NCBI GenBank assembly: GCA_029747015.1
Contig: JAKOGI010002412.1
Coordinates: 47,654-111,653, forward strand
Source: Carnegiea gigantea
Taxonomy: Eukaryota; Streptophyta; Magnoliopsida; Caryophyllales; Cactaceae
DNA: 64,000 nt
Direction of reading: 5' to 3'
Below, in pieces: positions 1-10,954 of the stretch. The translations under genes were made by a program, and so were the position numbers. Below the pieces are notes generated by a model that made no database searches, had not been told where the DNA came from, and saw only the letters and a program-made list of their open reading frames with translations. Each line of letters opens with the position of its first letter. Position 1 is the first letter of the stretch.

Positions 1-8
1 ATCCTCCC

Positions 9-651
9 CTAGGTCATCCCTAAAACTTCAGGCCCTGTTTCTGGCCCTGTTTCCTGCTCTGGAAATAGCCCAAGCGAACTGATGTCATCTAGTCCATGAT
101 CGAACAGAAAGATTTCATCTAAAGGCCCAATTTCTCTTTCAGATGCCCCAACAGGTTCTTGGGGTTTACATGCCCCCGTTTCTCCAAACAAAATCAATTC
201 CCACCCAAATTTGTAAGGGGATGTCTTCCAATTTCAGATTCACTGTTCTAAGGTCGATGCTTTTCAAAAACCCAAAAGGTTTATAGACAATGGGTCGAGG
301 AGGTTCAGTAGTTTTACCTTCCATGAGGGCCGTCAGAAATTGTGTAGGAGCAAACAGGGCTGTGGCTGTTTGCAAAGCTGTGCTTGGTGACCTATTACCC
401 TGGGTCACGGTCGAGGAGCTCTCAGTGCTAATGGGGGACGCCATTTCTCCAGAGAGATGAGAGAGATTAGGGTTTCTTGAATAGGATTTCAGAGCACGAA
501 GGATTGTGGTAGAAGTGAGAGATTTGAAGCAAGTTTGAAGAGAGATTTTAAAGAAAGAGAAGCGTGCAAAATCTTTTAAAGATTTTGCCCATTTTGCAAT
601 GGGCTTTAGCATTAAATTAGGCCGCGCACGCCTCGGGAAGATGTTAGGCAA
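9..651 (-). pseudogene. ORF downstream of copia pol
   Basis: A 161-residue open frame (166-651) and an overlapping 62-residue frame (9-197) lie just downstream of the copia RNase H in the same orientation. An internal Met begins a Ser/Thr-rich stretch (MASPISTESSSTVTQ), a more plausible start than the first Met. No membrane segment or known domain is recognised. Position after pol recalls the env-like or extra ORF of SIRE-type elements, but sequence alone does not establish that. It may equally be transcribed LTR or UTR sequence. Confidence 0.4.
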
Positions 652-904
652 TTCTCAATTTGTTGCACACATTTGACAAACAAGAGGCGTACCTGTTCCT
701 GGTGCTTGTTCTTGAGGTTACTTGCTTGGTAGCATGGGACAATAAGGGCAATCTCATTAGACCTCAACAAGTGTCAGCAGGTTGCGAACCTCACATATGC
801 TAAACGTAGCACAGAAATTGATTGCAAACAAAAAATTTTAACATGTTGTACCCGTAACTTTTAAATGTTGCAAACAGGGGAGAGAACAGGTTGGTCAGGT
901 TGTT

Positions 905-2576
905 CTAATTAAGCCTAGTTCGAGTCTATTCCTTTCAAATTGTTCTCTACTCAATGCCTTGGTGAATATGTCAGCAATTTGATTTTCAGTGGCATAGAAA
1001 TTCATTGAGATCACTCCTTTTCAACATTGTCTCTTAAGAAATGATGACGAATGTCAATATGTTTTGTTCTATTGTGTTGACATGGATTTTTGGCAATGTT
1101 AATTGCACCTGTATTGTCACAATAAATAGGAATGCATCCTATGTCAACACAAAAGTCCTTGAGTTATTGTCTTATCCATAATAACTGAGCACAGCAAGAT
1201 GCAGTTGCCACATATTCAGCTTCTGCTGTGGACAAGGCAGCAGAGAGTTGTTTCTTGGTTGCCCAAGATACCAAACAAGGTCTAAGAAAGTGAGCCATAC
1301 CTGAGGTGCTTTTTCTATTAACCAAGAAACCTGCATAATCAGCATCAGCATACCCAACAAGATCAAAGTTGCAACCTCTAGGATACCATAAGGCTAGATC
1401 AGATGTATGTTTTAAGTATCTTAAAATCCTTTTTACAGCCTTAAGATGAGTTTCTTTAGGGTTGGACTGAAAACATGCACATAGACCAACACTGAAAATA
1501 ATATCAGGTCTACTAGCCGTCAGGTATAGGAGTGACCCTATCATGCCCCTATAGGATTTCTCCTCAACTGAGGGACTACCATCATCCATTACCAGCCTGG
1601 TTAAGGGAGAGATGGGAGTATCAATGGGCTTGGCCCACTCCATCTTAAAGCGCTTAAGTAACTCTTTGATATACTTTTGTTGATGGATCATGGTGCCGTT
1701 TGAAGTTTGCTTGATTTGCAAGCCTAGAAAGAAATTAAGCTCACCCATCATGCTCATTTCAAACTCACTCCTCATCTTTTTTAAAAATTCATTGCACAAA
1801 TCATGATGAGTTGCACCAAATATGATGTCATCGACATATACTTGGACAATCAACAAATGTTCCTCCTTAGATTTTAGAAACAAGGTATTGTCTACCTTGC
1901 CTCTTGCAAAACCATTTTCTAATAAAAAGCTTGACAACCGCTCATACCAAGCTCTAGAGGCTTGTTTTAAACCATAAAGTGCTTTGTCAAGTTTGAAAAC
2001 ATGGTTAGGAAATTCATTACTTTCAAAACCAGGGGATTATTTGACATACACTTCTTCTTTGAGGTACCCATTTAAAAATGCACTTTTGACATCCATTTGA
2101 TACAACTTGATCTCCATATGGGCTGCAAATGCTATCAAGATTCGAATAGCCTCCATCCTTGCAACAGGTGCAAAGGTTTCTTCATAATCAATTCCCTCTT
2201 CTTGGTTGTAGCCTTGAACCACCAGCCGGGCCTTGTTTCTAGTGACTGTTCTGCACTCATCCAGCTTATTACGGAACACCCACTTGGTTCCAATGATTGT
2301 TCTATCCTCTGGCCGTGGCACAAGGTGCCATACCTTGTTCCTTTCGAACTGATGGAGTTCTTCTTGCATGGCTGTGACCCAATCTGAATCTGCAAGGGCT
2401 TCATTAATATTCTTAGGCTCAATTTTTGAGAGAAAAGCATAGAAAGCATAGAAATTTTTGAGTCTAGATCTAGTTTGAACTCCTGCATTAATATCAGACA
2501 AAATTTGATCAAGAGGATGTGAACTTTGGTATTTCCATGATCGTGGTGAAAGTGGGTTCACAGACTCGCTCTCCAT
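905..2576 (-). pseudogene. Copia reverse transcriptase and RNase H
   Basis: The fragment 2037-2576 holds the start of the RT domain, including the motifs [31 protein letters not shown] and [12 protein letters not shown]. The fragment 1164-1937 continues in the same frame with the RT catalytic motif YVDD, and then RNase H motifs (DADYAG, KSTSG, TAEAEYVA). The two are separated by one in-frame TAA at about 2034-2036. A second in-frame stop lies at about 1161-1163, after which RNase H sequence ([18 protein letters not shown] and IADIFTKAL) continues to about 905. Two premature stops make this a pseudogene, but the frame is otherwise well kept, which suggests a fairly recent copy. Confidence 0.88.
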
Positions 2577-2604
2577 CCTAGCTGGAATACTCGGTGAAAC
2601 AGGT

Positions 2605-3495
2605 TCAGAACCTGTTCTCGAGCCTGTTTGGGAGCTTGTTCCTGGATTTATCCCTGAAGGATTCGGCTGGTGTTGTCCCGAACAGGGTTCCTATTTGGTT
2701 CACACCTTGCTTACCTTCCTGAAGAACAGCCTCAGACCTTGCTTCCTCCAATTGATCCTTACCTTGTTCACCTTGAAGCAGCACGTCTTTTCTAACAAGA
2801 CCTAGTTCGAAGTCTTCTTCTTGTGCATCATTCTCGCTTAGAGAGTTAGTTTCATCAAAAAGCACATGCACACTTTCCTCAACACACAAGGTTCTCTTAT
2901 TAAACACTTTGTATGCCTTACTATGCGAGGAGTAACCAAGGAATATTACTTCATCACTCCTTGGATCAAATTTCCCTAAGGCATCCTTTCCATTATTATG
3001 CACAAAACATTTACAACCAAAAACTCTCAAATGCATAATATTAGGTTTTCTTCCCTTGAAAAGTTCATAAGGAGTTTTGTTAAGAATAGGTCTAATCATG
3101 CATCTATTTATAATGTAACATGATGTATTCAAAGCTTCAGCCCAAAAGTTTCTAGGAAGACCACTAGCAACAAGCATTGTTCTAGTCATGTCCTTTAGAG
3201 TGCGATTTTTGCGTTCTACCACCCCGTTCTGTTGGGGTGTTCTTGGAGCTGAAAAATTATGATCAACACCATGCTCATTATAATAATCAATAAAGCTCGA
3301 ATTTTTAAATTCTGTCCCATGATCAGACCTTAAGCATACCAAGGAATGTCCTACTCTCTTTTCAATCTTTTTAATGAAAGCAAGAAATTTTTCAAAGGTT
3401 TCATCTCTAGAAGCCAAAAACAAAGTCCAAGTGAAATGAGAGTAGTCATCCACTACTACAACACTTGGATTTTTTATCATCAAAACCTTATACAT
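2605..3495 (-). pseudogene. Copia integrase core
   Basis: This 296-residue frame contains the integrase D,D(35)E core: the first Asp in VVVDDYSHFTW, the second in RSDHGTEF, and Glu in QNGVVERKNRTL. These are followed by the copia-typical NRTPYELFKG-like region (NKTPYELFKGRKPN) and the GYSSHSKAYKVFN motif. The zinc-binding N-terminus and gag-pre-integrase domain are missing. The frame differs from that of RT, so a frameshift lies between 2577 and 2605. The Met at 3495 comes from, or immediately borders, the neighbouring caulimovirid-like sequence and is not a native integrase start. Confidence 0.88.
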
Positions 3496-3639
3496 TCTAA
3501 CAAAGTAGAAATATTACAATAGAAAGCTTTGAAAAGAGACTTAAACTAAGATCATTAGAGATACTTGCTTATAGAGAAATGGAATCCCGACTTCTCTTGT
3601 ACTCAAGAATGTTTAAATGACTGTGTCCCTTCCTAGTAT

Positions 3640-3780
3640 TCGACCTCTCTATTTATAGAGGGGATGGGGGTACATAGAATGCCCTAAAGGCTACAGTATA
3701 TAGAGATTTTTCACATGGCTATAGTACTCTGACGGCTACAGTACACACTTTATTTTACATACGACACACTTGTCAAAATA
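3640..3780 (-). promoter_or_regulatory. Caulimovirid-like promoter with TATA box
   Basis: The minus strand reads TATAAATA (complement of 3650-3657), inside a short palindrome (CTCTATAAATAGAG). It sits downstream of the last coding frame and upstream of a roughly 150-nt AT-rich stretch. Caulimoviruses and badnaviruses place their single strong promoter in this position, at the end of the polyprotein. Upstream, two short imperfect copies of a CTGTAGCC/CTATAGCC motif occur (about 3690-3750), possible enhancer repeats. Activity is not implied. Confidence 0.5.
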
Positions 3781-3828
3781 GTACAATAATAGGGCAGCAA
3801 TTTTTCAGAACTTTTAGTGATTAGAAGA

Positions 3829-4481
3829 TTAGTCATCATTATTGAGATTCAGCATTCCTTCATCTCCAATTATATCTTCCAGACCAACATTATCTGAATA
3901 ATCATCAAAATCTTCATCAATTTGCTTAAGATGCTCTGGATCCCATTCTTCAAATAATTCAAGGAGATATTTCTTTCCTTTTTCTGATAAGAATTTTTCA
4001 ACTCCCATATCAAAGAGATAATCAAAGATATCTTCTGACACCGCTCCTTCTGCCTTCATGTAATCTTTAAATTCATTATCATAGGCAAAAGTAGTGTTTT
4101 CACAATGAATTAACGTTTTTCCTCGTTCGATTAATGCCCAACATTGATGATAAATGTTAAAAATTTAATAGCCCTTGATAATGCAGGATCAATAACTAGA
4201 TGTATCGGATCCCCATGAATCCAATTTTATCGTTGATCATCGAGATTGTCGCAATCAACGATTTGGATAAGATAATGGGCTGGTTTGGCTTTTTCATCTT
4301 CATATTCAATTAGAGCGCTATAAACCTCTAAAGTTAGGTATTTACGAACTGGAATTTTTGTTAATCCCTTAAGAGATTTAAGAATCCAATAGAACCTTTT
4401 GAACATATATTGCTGGAACTTAGTTAAGGTTGAGAAAAATGGGAATTTTGGATCTGGGACTTCTGAAAAGTAAAGTACCAT
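3829..4481 (-). pseudogene. Caulimovirid-like C-terminal region, function unknown
   Basis: Two open stretches, 4227-4481 (84 residues) and 3829-4059 (76 residues), belong to one broken coding region; readable codons also occur between them and upstream to about 4700. The first is basic and aromatic (motifs FKRFYWILKSL, PVRKYLTLEVY). The second is strongly acidic at its end (DEDFDDYSDN). No RT, RNase H or transactivator motif is present. The position directly behind the protease and before the promoter suggests the C-terminal part of the polyprotein, but no function can be named. Confidence 0.45.
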
Positions 4482-4829
4482 CCTGTATTTCCAAGCTTTA
4501 AAGACAGGATCATTAGGAGATAATGAATTACCTGGAAGAAAATGCCACCAACTTCAAATCTGTCGGAAAAGTAGATCGTTGTACTCCAAGATTCGAAATA
4601 TCATAGGAATAATGATGATAAAAGTCGATGCAGGTTGCATACCACTCATTGAACCATTTTTCTCGAACATGAGAACTTATTTTTTCTCATTGTTCAACAA
4701 TCTGCTCTTTAACAGATAACTCAAGTAACGAGATTGTCAGTGCTACCTCTCGTTGTGCAGGTATTACCTTCTCACCATGTTGGCTGTGTGTAAATTCAAT
4801 TTTTTTTATGATTGCAAGTCTTACTTAAT

Positions 4830-5365
4830 TTTTCAATAGGAACTGAGTGACCCTTAATGATAAATATTATTTGATTTATGGTCTGATTGTATAGAGAATA
4901 TAATCTTTGAAAATTATTTCCAATAATCATATCATGAGAGGGTTGTTCTGTAGCCCATAGAATTGGTATAATACATTAAACTGCTCCTATTTCTATAGAT
5001 AATCCTTCTATCGCTTCATTGTGGCTCATCACACTATTATCAGCTATCCTTACTTGTAAAGGATTTTTAACACTTTTCTGCATAAAATCAGGGAATAATG
5101 ATCTTTTTCCAAAGCATACAGAACAGTCACTATCTATGTAGGCACACAGTTCATATTTATTATATCCATCTAAACATATCTTTATTGGTATATAGATGCT
5201 ATTAGGGTTTGTGTTGGTAGCTTCATATGATATTTTCATAGTCATATTTTTGACTAATTCATCCTCGTAGATAGGTTCACTGATATTTCTAGTTTTATAT
5301 CCAATGACTTTTTTATCTAGACTTGTTAACCGATCTAGACTAGGTCTTGCACCCTCAAAACTCAT
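4830..5365 (-). pseudogene. Caulimovirid-like aspartic protease
   Basis: This region encodes a retropepsin-like fold of the type that processes pararetroviral polyproteins. The active-site loop lies at residues 76-84 (AYIDSDCSV), followed by CFGKRSLFP. The triad position that is Gly in active enzymes reads Asp here, which would be expected to inactivate it. The frame stops at 4976. After the stop, a second protease motif, HDMIIGNNF (the conserved I-[IL]-G segment), is still readable at about 4920-4940. It is a pseudogene by both the stop and the active-site change. Confidence 0.65.
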
Positions 5366-6067
5366 TCTACTTATTTCACTGGTTGGGCTAATTGTATCAT
5401 CTTCTTTAAGCTCTTCTTTAGCGGATGAAGATCCTTCTCCTCAATCTGATCTTGTACTCATGCTTCTCAATAATTGAGGTTTAATGGTGATTTTATCTTC
5501 CTTATCAATTTTTATTATATTTTTCTTATTAATCTTGGTAGGATTGGCAAAGCTCGATATCCATGATCGATCTATTTTTATCTCCTGTGGATTGGACTTG
5601 ATCCTTTGGATCTTTTGCATGGGGGTAGGACTTTTAATTTTTCTGCCTCTATCCTTGTCACCTTATTTTTGGGGTCTATTGTATTATCTAATTTATGGAT
5701 AATTTTTCAAAATATTCTTAAAGGATATCCTCCTCTTTTCATGTCCATTTCAACTGTTTTTATCTTAAGGGATACGAAATTTTTAGCAAATTCATCTTTT
5801 AGACTCAAGTAATATCCAAGTCGGCAGTTGAAACCTACTGACCCATTTTGGTTTTTATCCCTGTGATTTTCTGATTATTAAATTTGGTATGCCTAATATC
5901 ACAGAGTAGAGCGTAAAGATCAATATCTTTACCATAATATTGTAACGGAGTGAGTTAGACTTGGACGCTTCCAACATGGATATACCTGCACTTTCTATCT
6001 TTGTTATGCTTAATGATATTTTTCTAATTAATCATATTAACTTCCTCAATGTCATACTCGCAATCTT

Positions 6068-6424
6068 TTATCTCAAGGTCTCCTTCCATGATTTCACATA
6101 TGTATTTGCCTTTAATTGGAAAATGGATTTTTTATTGATCATGTCTTTTTGGATTATGGGAAGAATCCAATCTTTTTTTACTTTCTTATGATTATTGTCT
6201 ACAACAAACTCTTCTTCTTGAAGATCACCAAGGCTAACCGAGCTACTTTCCATCATTTGACTTGTTTCTTTATAATCACTTTTTTCATATTCATTGCCTT
6301 CTATAATTTCAACAATTCCTTTGTTGTTGCCTAGGGCTACGTCTAATGCCTCATCTTCACTAAGCTCAATATAATCTAGGCTTTCCAAGGTTTCAATAAG
6401 TTTGTTATTCTTTCTGTTTTGCAT
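6068..6424 (-). pseudogene. Acidic linker behind coat-protein zinc knuckle
   Basis: This 118-residue frame follows the zinc knuckle and precedes the protease. It is acidic in its first two thirds (SEDEALDVAL, EEEFVVDNNHKK) and basic near its end. No catalytic motif is visible. It fits the poorly conserved spacer between coat protein and protease of pararetroviral polyproteins. About 0.7 kb between 5366 and 6067 shows no long open frame and is probably the decayed continuation. Confidence 0.4.
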
Positions 6425-6429
6425 TCATT

Positions 6430-6480
6430 AGCATAATGATCTACTTCTCCACATGCCCAACATTTACAGTTGCTTATTCC
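6430..6480 (-). other. CCHC zinc knuckle of coat protein
   Basis: The minus strand encodes CWACGEVDHYANEC, a perfect C-x2-C-x4-H-x4-C knuckle. The aromatic after the first Cys and the HYANEC ending are typical of caulimovirid coat proteins. A Lys/Arg-rich stretch precedes it (about 6510-6620), as in the RNA-binding tail of these proteins. The knuckle is the best single family marker in the block. Confidence 0.75.
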
Positions 6481-6619
6481 TGCTGGGCAATAAGCAGCTT
6501 TCCTAAAAATCTTCATTTTTTAGGACTTGACTTGTTATAATATTTTCTTCTATATTTTTCGCCTCTCTACTTGTTAAAGCTCTTTTTCTATAGAATTTTC
6601 TTTTTCTTCTTTTCTCAGG

Positions 6620-7048
6620 TTATTTTGCCCATTGGTGAGGTGAATCCCAACAGGTTAAGAATTGATTCTTAATCTTCTTTTGCTTTTGAAGATCAAGACA
6701 TTGTTCATTGATCCATGTTCGCAAGTGGAAAATTCTTGAACCAAGGGTATCAACAACAGCTGCTCGTTCAAGCCATGCCATGTATTTTTCATTAATTATA
6801 GAATTTATAGGATATGGTAACTTGTCATAGAACATACCAAGATTTGTTTCATTATGCCCAATTTTATAATAATATTGACTGAATTTTGCAATACAATTTT
6901 CTAGGTACCTCATATCCCATAGTTCTATGTTGTTAATTTTTCTTTGCCATTCTCGTACTTTTTCTTCAGAATCAATTTTAGCTCTGATGAATTCAGTTTC
7001 TATTTCTTTACACAGACTTCTGAACATAGCAGCTGGTGTTTTCGTCAT
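6620..7048 (-). pseudogene. Caulimovirid-like coat protein
   Basis: This 142-residue frame looks like the central part of a pararetroviral coat protein. It lies about 140 nt upstream of the CCHC knuckle in the same orientation and is rich in aromatic and charged residues (LENCIAKFSQYYYKIG, FYDKLPYPINSII). The knuckle is no longer in the same open frame, so at least one frameshift or stop separates them. No sequence signal identifies the mature N-terminus. The assignment rests on order, the knuckle and general composition. Confidence 0.55.
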
Positions 7049-7147
7049 TCTTAATGTATTTTTACCTTCTTCGTTTAATGAATCATACGAGTTAGCTACA
7101 GTGCTAGAGAAACTATGCTCAATATAATTTAGGAAGTTTCCCGCAGT

Positions 7148-7489
7148 TCATATAGTATTTTGATTTAGGACACTGTTCATTCCTCTTTTCCAGTGCTCAA
7201 ATATCTCTTCTTTATTACGGGCTCCATCAATGTTTAAGATATATCCAGTTTGACTAATTGGGGTAAGGCCAATATCTTCATAGGTCGTGGTTTTCCTTGG
7301 GATAAACCCGGAGGAAAAATTACTTGTACGTCCTGCAGAAACATACCTAGGTCTTAAGAAATGAGTGTTTTTTCTGTATGGTTCACCAAATTCTTCAGGT
7401 TTAGGAACTACATTGTTAACGAGATTAGTTTCAGTTTTATATAAGTCAATCTGTTCTCCAATCTCGTTAATCTCATCCTCAGTAGCCAT
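7148..7489 (-). pseudogene. Caulimovirid-like polyprotein N-terminal frame
   Basis: This 113-residue frame begins MATEDEINEIGEQ and contains a basic, aromatic middle (FLRPRYVSAGRTSNF, SGFIPRKTTTYED). It lies between the short upstream frame and the coat-protein frame on the same strand. No known domain is recognised, and in particular no movement-protein motif. It probably represents the N-terminal part of the polyprotein. Confidence 0.4.
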
Positions 7490-7502
7490 TTTACCATATT
7501 TT

Positions 7503-7775
7503 TTAATCTAATTTTTGTTTAATTTCCTCTAATCGTAATGCATTAAGATCATCAAGTTTAATAAGGTTCATTTGCTGATGTATTTCTTCTTCTAAGTGGA
7601 CATAATTAGTCTCTTCATAATCATCCGATAATATATCGTGTTTATCACTAATTGTGCTCATAATTTTGTTTAATTCGTTCGAATTTTGTTCTTTATCGAA
7701 CATTTTTTGTAGCTCTTCTAGAGTATATTGTTTATACTCCATCTTCTTTTTCTTTCTTTTCAGTGGATTTTTCAC
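7503..7775 (-). pseudogene. Small charged caulimovirid-like ORF
   Basis: This 90-residue frame starts with a basic stretch (KRKKKKMEYKQYTLEELQK) and continues as an acidic, probably helical region. The second Met, just before EYKQYTLEELQ, is an alternative start. It ends 13 nt before the next frame begins, the tight spacing typical of consecutive caulimovirid ORFs. Function unknown. Confidence 0.4.
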
Positions 7776-7776
7776 C

Positions 7777-8005
7777 AGATTATTCTCATACTTCTTTTTG
7801 GCTTTTCATCTTTTGCAAAGGAAATGGAATCTTGTTTTTTGGGTTTTGGAAAGGATATTTATGCTGAAAATGAGTACTAATTCTAGGAATAGCTTTTTCA
7901 ATATGTCTAACTTCGTTAATAAGAGAAAGATAGATGACAGTTAAATGATTCTTAAGATCTTTTAGTTCAGTCTTAATTTTAGCTAATTCTGCTTTTAATT
8001 CTCAA
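7777..8005 (-). pseudogene. Possible virion-associated-protein-like coiled coil
   Basis: In the minus-strand frame just downstream of the primer site, sequence can be read with heptad-spaced hydrophobics (ELKAELAKIKTELKDLKNHL). It is followed by a Pro/Lys-rich tail. Small coiled-coil proteins with basic tails are encoded at this position in caulimoviruses and badnaviruses (virion-associated protein). There is no intact start-to-stop frame. Confidence 0.35.
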
Positions 8006-8180
8006 AATATATTAATGAGATAGTTCAATTGAGGTGTTAAAGAGATATTACCTTCAGGTGAGTGGACAATGTGTGAATAATTAGCACTAGGACAAGCAGG
8101 TGCCGATTCAAGTATTAATCACAGTTAATTAGCTTAATTAGTCATTAATTATCTTAATAATCTTAATTATTTTTGTGCAC

Positions 8181-8195
8181 GTGGCTTTGATACCA
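8181..8195 (-). other. tRNA-Met primer-binding site, caulimovirid-like
   Basis: The minus strand reads TGGTATCAAAGCCAC. This differs by one base in its first 13 from TGGTATCAGAGCC, which is complementary to the 3' end of plant initiator tRNA-Met. It lies upstream of all caulimovirid-like frames, as expected for minus-strand priming. Confidence 0.65.
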
Positions 8196-8200
8196 ATTAA

Positions 8201-9082
8201 AAGAGGGCCTCTTTAGTGGGCCAAAAACTACAAACATAATTTTAAATTTTTTAAAAGTAAGTTTTTAAGGATTTAGGCTAAAATGCAAATATGGAAAGTT
8301 TAGGGACTTAAGGAAAAATAGAGAGTACCTAAAATTCAGTCATCAAACGTCGATGTACAAATTTATTCACTCTAAAACCTTGGGGCATGAAAAAATTAAT
8401 GTTGCGTATGTTAGGGTATAAAAATGTTAACTTTCCGTTCTTTGCTTGTGTTCTATTTTTGGTGTTCCTCATCCATCTAGATGCTTCAATATTTATAGCC
8501 AAAGATAATAGAGCCTTTGATAAGAGGAGGAAATAGTATCTTCAGCTGATTTCAAGGCCTTGAAAAATAGTTCAAGCCCTTGAAGATGTTGTAATTTTAG
8601 CAAATCTAACCAGCAATGGTTAAATTCCTGATTTCTATAAATGAGCCCTAAAATCTTACCAAATCAAGTGTCAAGCACCAAATCAATCCATGATCCCCAA
8701 GATCTTGTTAAGCAAATATCAAGGTAAGTTAAAATTTTGTTAAGCATATATCCACTAATAATGTAGCATATATTATCTCATAATCTCATAATTAAATTTG
8801 AATCACAAAATATAATATCATAAAGATAAACTATCCCAAAAATATTATGACACCTTATATAAAATCAACTAAAATACTAGCATGTCGATGTTCACTTAGA
8901 ATCATAACATATTTAAACAATAGAAATACTAAGATAGGTCCAAGTATAACATGATAAATATAACAATGGACCAACTCCTTTTTGTCTTTCCACAAAACAT
9001 ATTCATAAAACACATTGTTAGCGTAAGGAAGCTCACACTCATGAATATGCAAAGAAAAAAAATTAAGCAATAGAATTTATAA
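8201..9082. other. AT-rich spacer without recognisable gene
   Basis: No supported coding region lies here. A minus-strand TATAAATAT at about 8490-8500 could be a TATA box reading toward the primer site at 8195, but no repeat links this stretch to the promoter region at 3640-3780. From about 9083 a GGGTATTTGGTAGATGGC-type sequence resembles the end of hAT-like MITEs. Confidence 0.5.
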
Positions 9083-10413
9083 CATTTTAGGGGGTATTTG
9101 GTAGATGGCTTTTTTTTCTTAAGAATGACCTTTTAGGGTTATTTTGCTGTTTGGGCTGCCTGGTGAATGGCTTTTTGGAATAACTTTTCACCCCCCATAA
9201 AACTATTTTTCAAAAAGTTAAAGTTTGTAACTTTTTCAAGTTGGTTGTTTGGATTTCTAATGCCACGACTAAAAAAAAGCGCCAAGCAACGACTGAAAAT
9301 AGGGACAGATCCAGATCCATTATAGACAGCGATAGATAAACTAGAAGTGTTTTTCATCAGAGATGGCAATGGAAATAGCGATGGACTCAAGAGTTCGTTG
9401 CCCTCTTTTAGTTAGTAGTGATGGAATTTCTGTTGCCACCCTTAAATTTATTTTTTTAATTGCTTAGCAAAGGATTTTTCGTCGTTGAACAGTAAAAAAA
9501 ATTAAAATTCAGCATGGCGATGGAAATTCTGTTGCCAGTCCATTGCCACCTGGAATTTTATGAACCAAATCTAGTTCTTTTCTTTCTCACTTCGTTGAGC
9601 ATTTTGAGAGCTCAAGCTAGAATGAGAGAGCCGCCCATTGTGTCACACCCCCACCTCCCTGTGCTGCCATGGTTTGTCTGCCGCCTACCGTCGCCAAGGA
9701 AACCGCCCTGTCACCTAATTTGAGTAAATTTTCTCTCACCTCTTTTCTTAAAAATTTTAGCACTACATTGGTGAAATTTCATAGTTAGTTCATATTTATA
9801 TTGAATTATGAACTTTGTGAGAAGTAATTGCTCCAATTTGATTCAACTTTTTCCTCAATGTAATTTAGGATTTACGTTTGGTAATTTTAATTAAAATGTG
9901 ATACATTGATGGAAATGAAATGCTCAATTTTGAATCTATTATTAGTTTTGTGAAATTTGTAAAAGTAGAAATATATTTATAGAAGTTCATGAGTAGAAAT
10001 GTGTAAAATTATCCCAATTTATATTTCAACTGTGAAATTAGTGAGAGTTAAAGTGAACAATTATTGCAAATTGGCATGCTTTAAAAGTGATAATTGTTGA
10101 TATTCGAAGTTTCAATGAGATTATTGGCATAAACTTGATGCTATAATGTGGCTTGTGTGCTAATATGATTTGATCTTTTTGTTTGCACTTAGGAATAATT
10201 AGAAACAAAATCCTCAATAAGCAAAATTGCGAGTATTTAGGTGAATAATTTAAGAAAATGTGAGTAGTTAAGGGACATAGGAAATTAGCTTGTTGTCATA
10301 CCACCCAAACCAAAGGCAACAACATGTAAGCAATATACTCTACCTATTGCTTAGTAACAATCGGGCATGACGACAATCGTGGAACTTGTGAATCATGTCA
10401 TCCCTACATCATA

Positions 10414-10695
10414 ATGAATGAAAGTGCACTACTGGAAGAGGTTAATAATAATACGAATTTTCTATTTATTCAAGTAAATGATGACATAGATGAAGAAGAA
10501 GAGGATAAGGGTGATGAAGAGGCTGGATGGGATAACAGGAATGAAACAGATGAAGTAGAGGAAGATATGCATTTATATGATGATGACGACGATGCCGATG
10601 ATGAGAATGATGATGAGGATGGGGACGCGGAGAATGATGATGAGGATGATGAATTTATTAGATGCTTAGAAATTATTATGTATTTCATTATTTAG
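10414..10695 (+). CDS. Acidic low-complexity ORF in CACTA element
   Basis: This 93-residue frame is dominated by Asp and Glu (DDDDDADDENDDEDGD). It lies within the CACTA-like element, upstream of the transposase-like pieces. A similar acidic GAT/GAA-rich stretch ends the transposase-like region near 14490-14550. Low-complexity GAT repeats can create such an ORF by chance, so protein-coding status is doubtful. Confidence 0.25.
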   Translation: MNESALLEEVNNNTNFLFIQVNDDIDEEEEDKGDEEAGWDNRNETDEVEEDMHLYDDDDDADDENDDEDGDAENDDEDDEFIRCLEIIMYFII

Positions 10696-10954
10696 TTTTG
10701 CAATACTTGATTATGAATTTACTGTTATTAAGTGTTAATTGTGAAACTTGTTATTCTCAACCTATTATGTTATGTGAATAAACTGTTGATATGTATATTC
10801 ATTATTTGTACTTGCTTTTGTTGTCAACTATTTTAAATATGAAATCCAACCCCCTATCAAGGCAAGTCCTGTACTCAAGGTAGAGGAAGAGGGTATAGCA
10901 GCTACAATGCACATCCTAGTGCTATGGACATTGATTAACCTTCCTCTAGACACT

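Larger units (their letters stand above)
1..3495 (-). mobile_element. Ty1/copia retrotransposon, truncated
   Basis: Reading leftward from 3495, the order is integrase core, reverse transcriptase, RNase H and then a further ORF. The order INT before RT-RH is the Ty1/copia (Pseudoviridae) arrangement. The gag region and the HHCC part of integrase are absent: the coding sequence opens just before the first catalytic Asp of integrase, where caulimovirid-like DNA begins. An ORF downstream of pol (166-651) fits SIRE/Maximus-lineage copia elements, which often carry an extra 3' ORF; that lineage call is an inference. No LTR boundary can be seen and the element runs off the left edge. Confidence 0.85.
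3480..8200 (-). mobile_element. Endogenous caulimovirid-like sequence without RT
   Basis: In minus-strand order this block holds a tRNA-Met-type primer site, a coiled-coil frame, two small frames, a coat-protein-like frame, a CCHC knuckle, an acidic/basic linker, a retropepsin-like protease, an uncharacterised C-terminal region, and an AT-rich segment with a TATA box. That order matches the badnavirus-like side of Caulimoviridae as integrated in plant genomes. All reading frames are broken by stops or shifts. The space between the protease and the next conserved region is only about 0.5 kb, too short for RT plus RNase H. No movement-protein domain was recognised. No duplication flanks the block. 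It is an old, immobile relic. Confidence 0.65.

Noticed and set aside
8486..8505. Second caulimovirid promoter upstream of the primer site
   Set aside because: Only a TATAAATAT match; no repeat of the 3640-3780 region and AT-rich background makes it weak.
10470..10688. Ser-rich minus-strand ORF
   Set aside because: Shadow of the GAT-rich acidic stretch on the plus strand; low-complexity, no other support.
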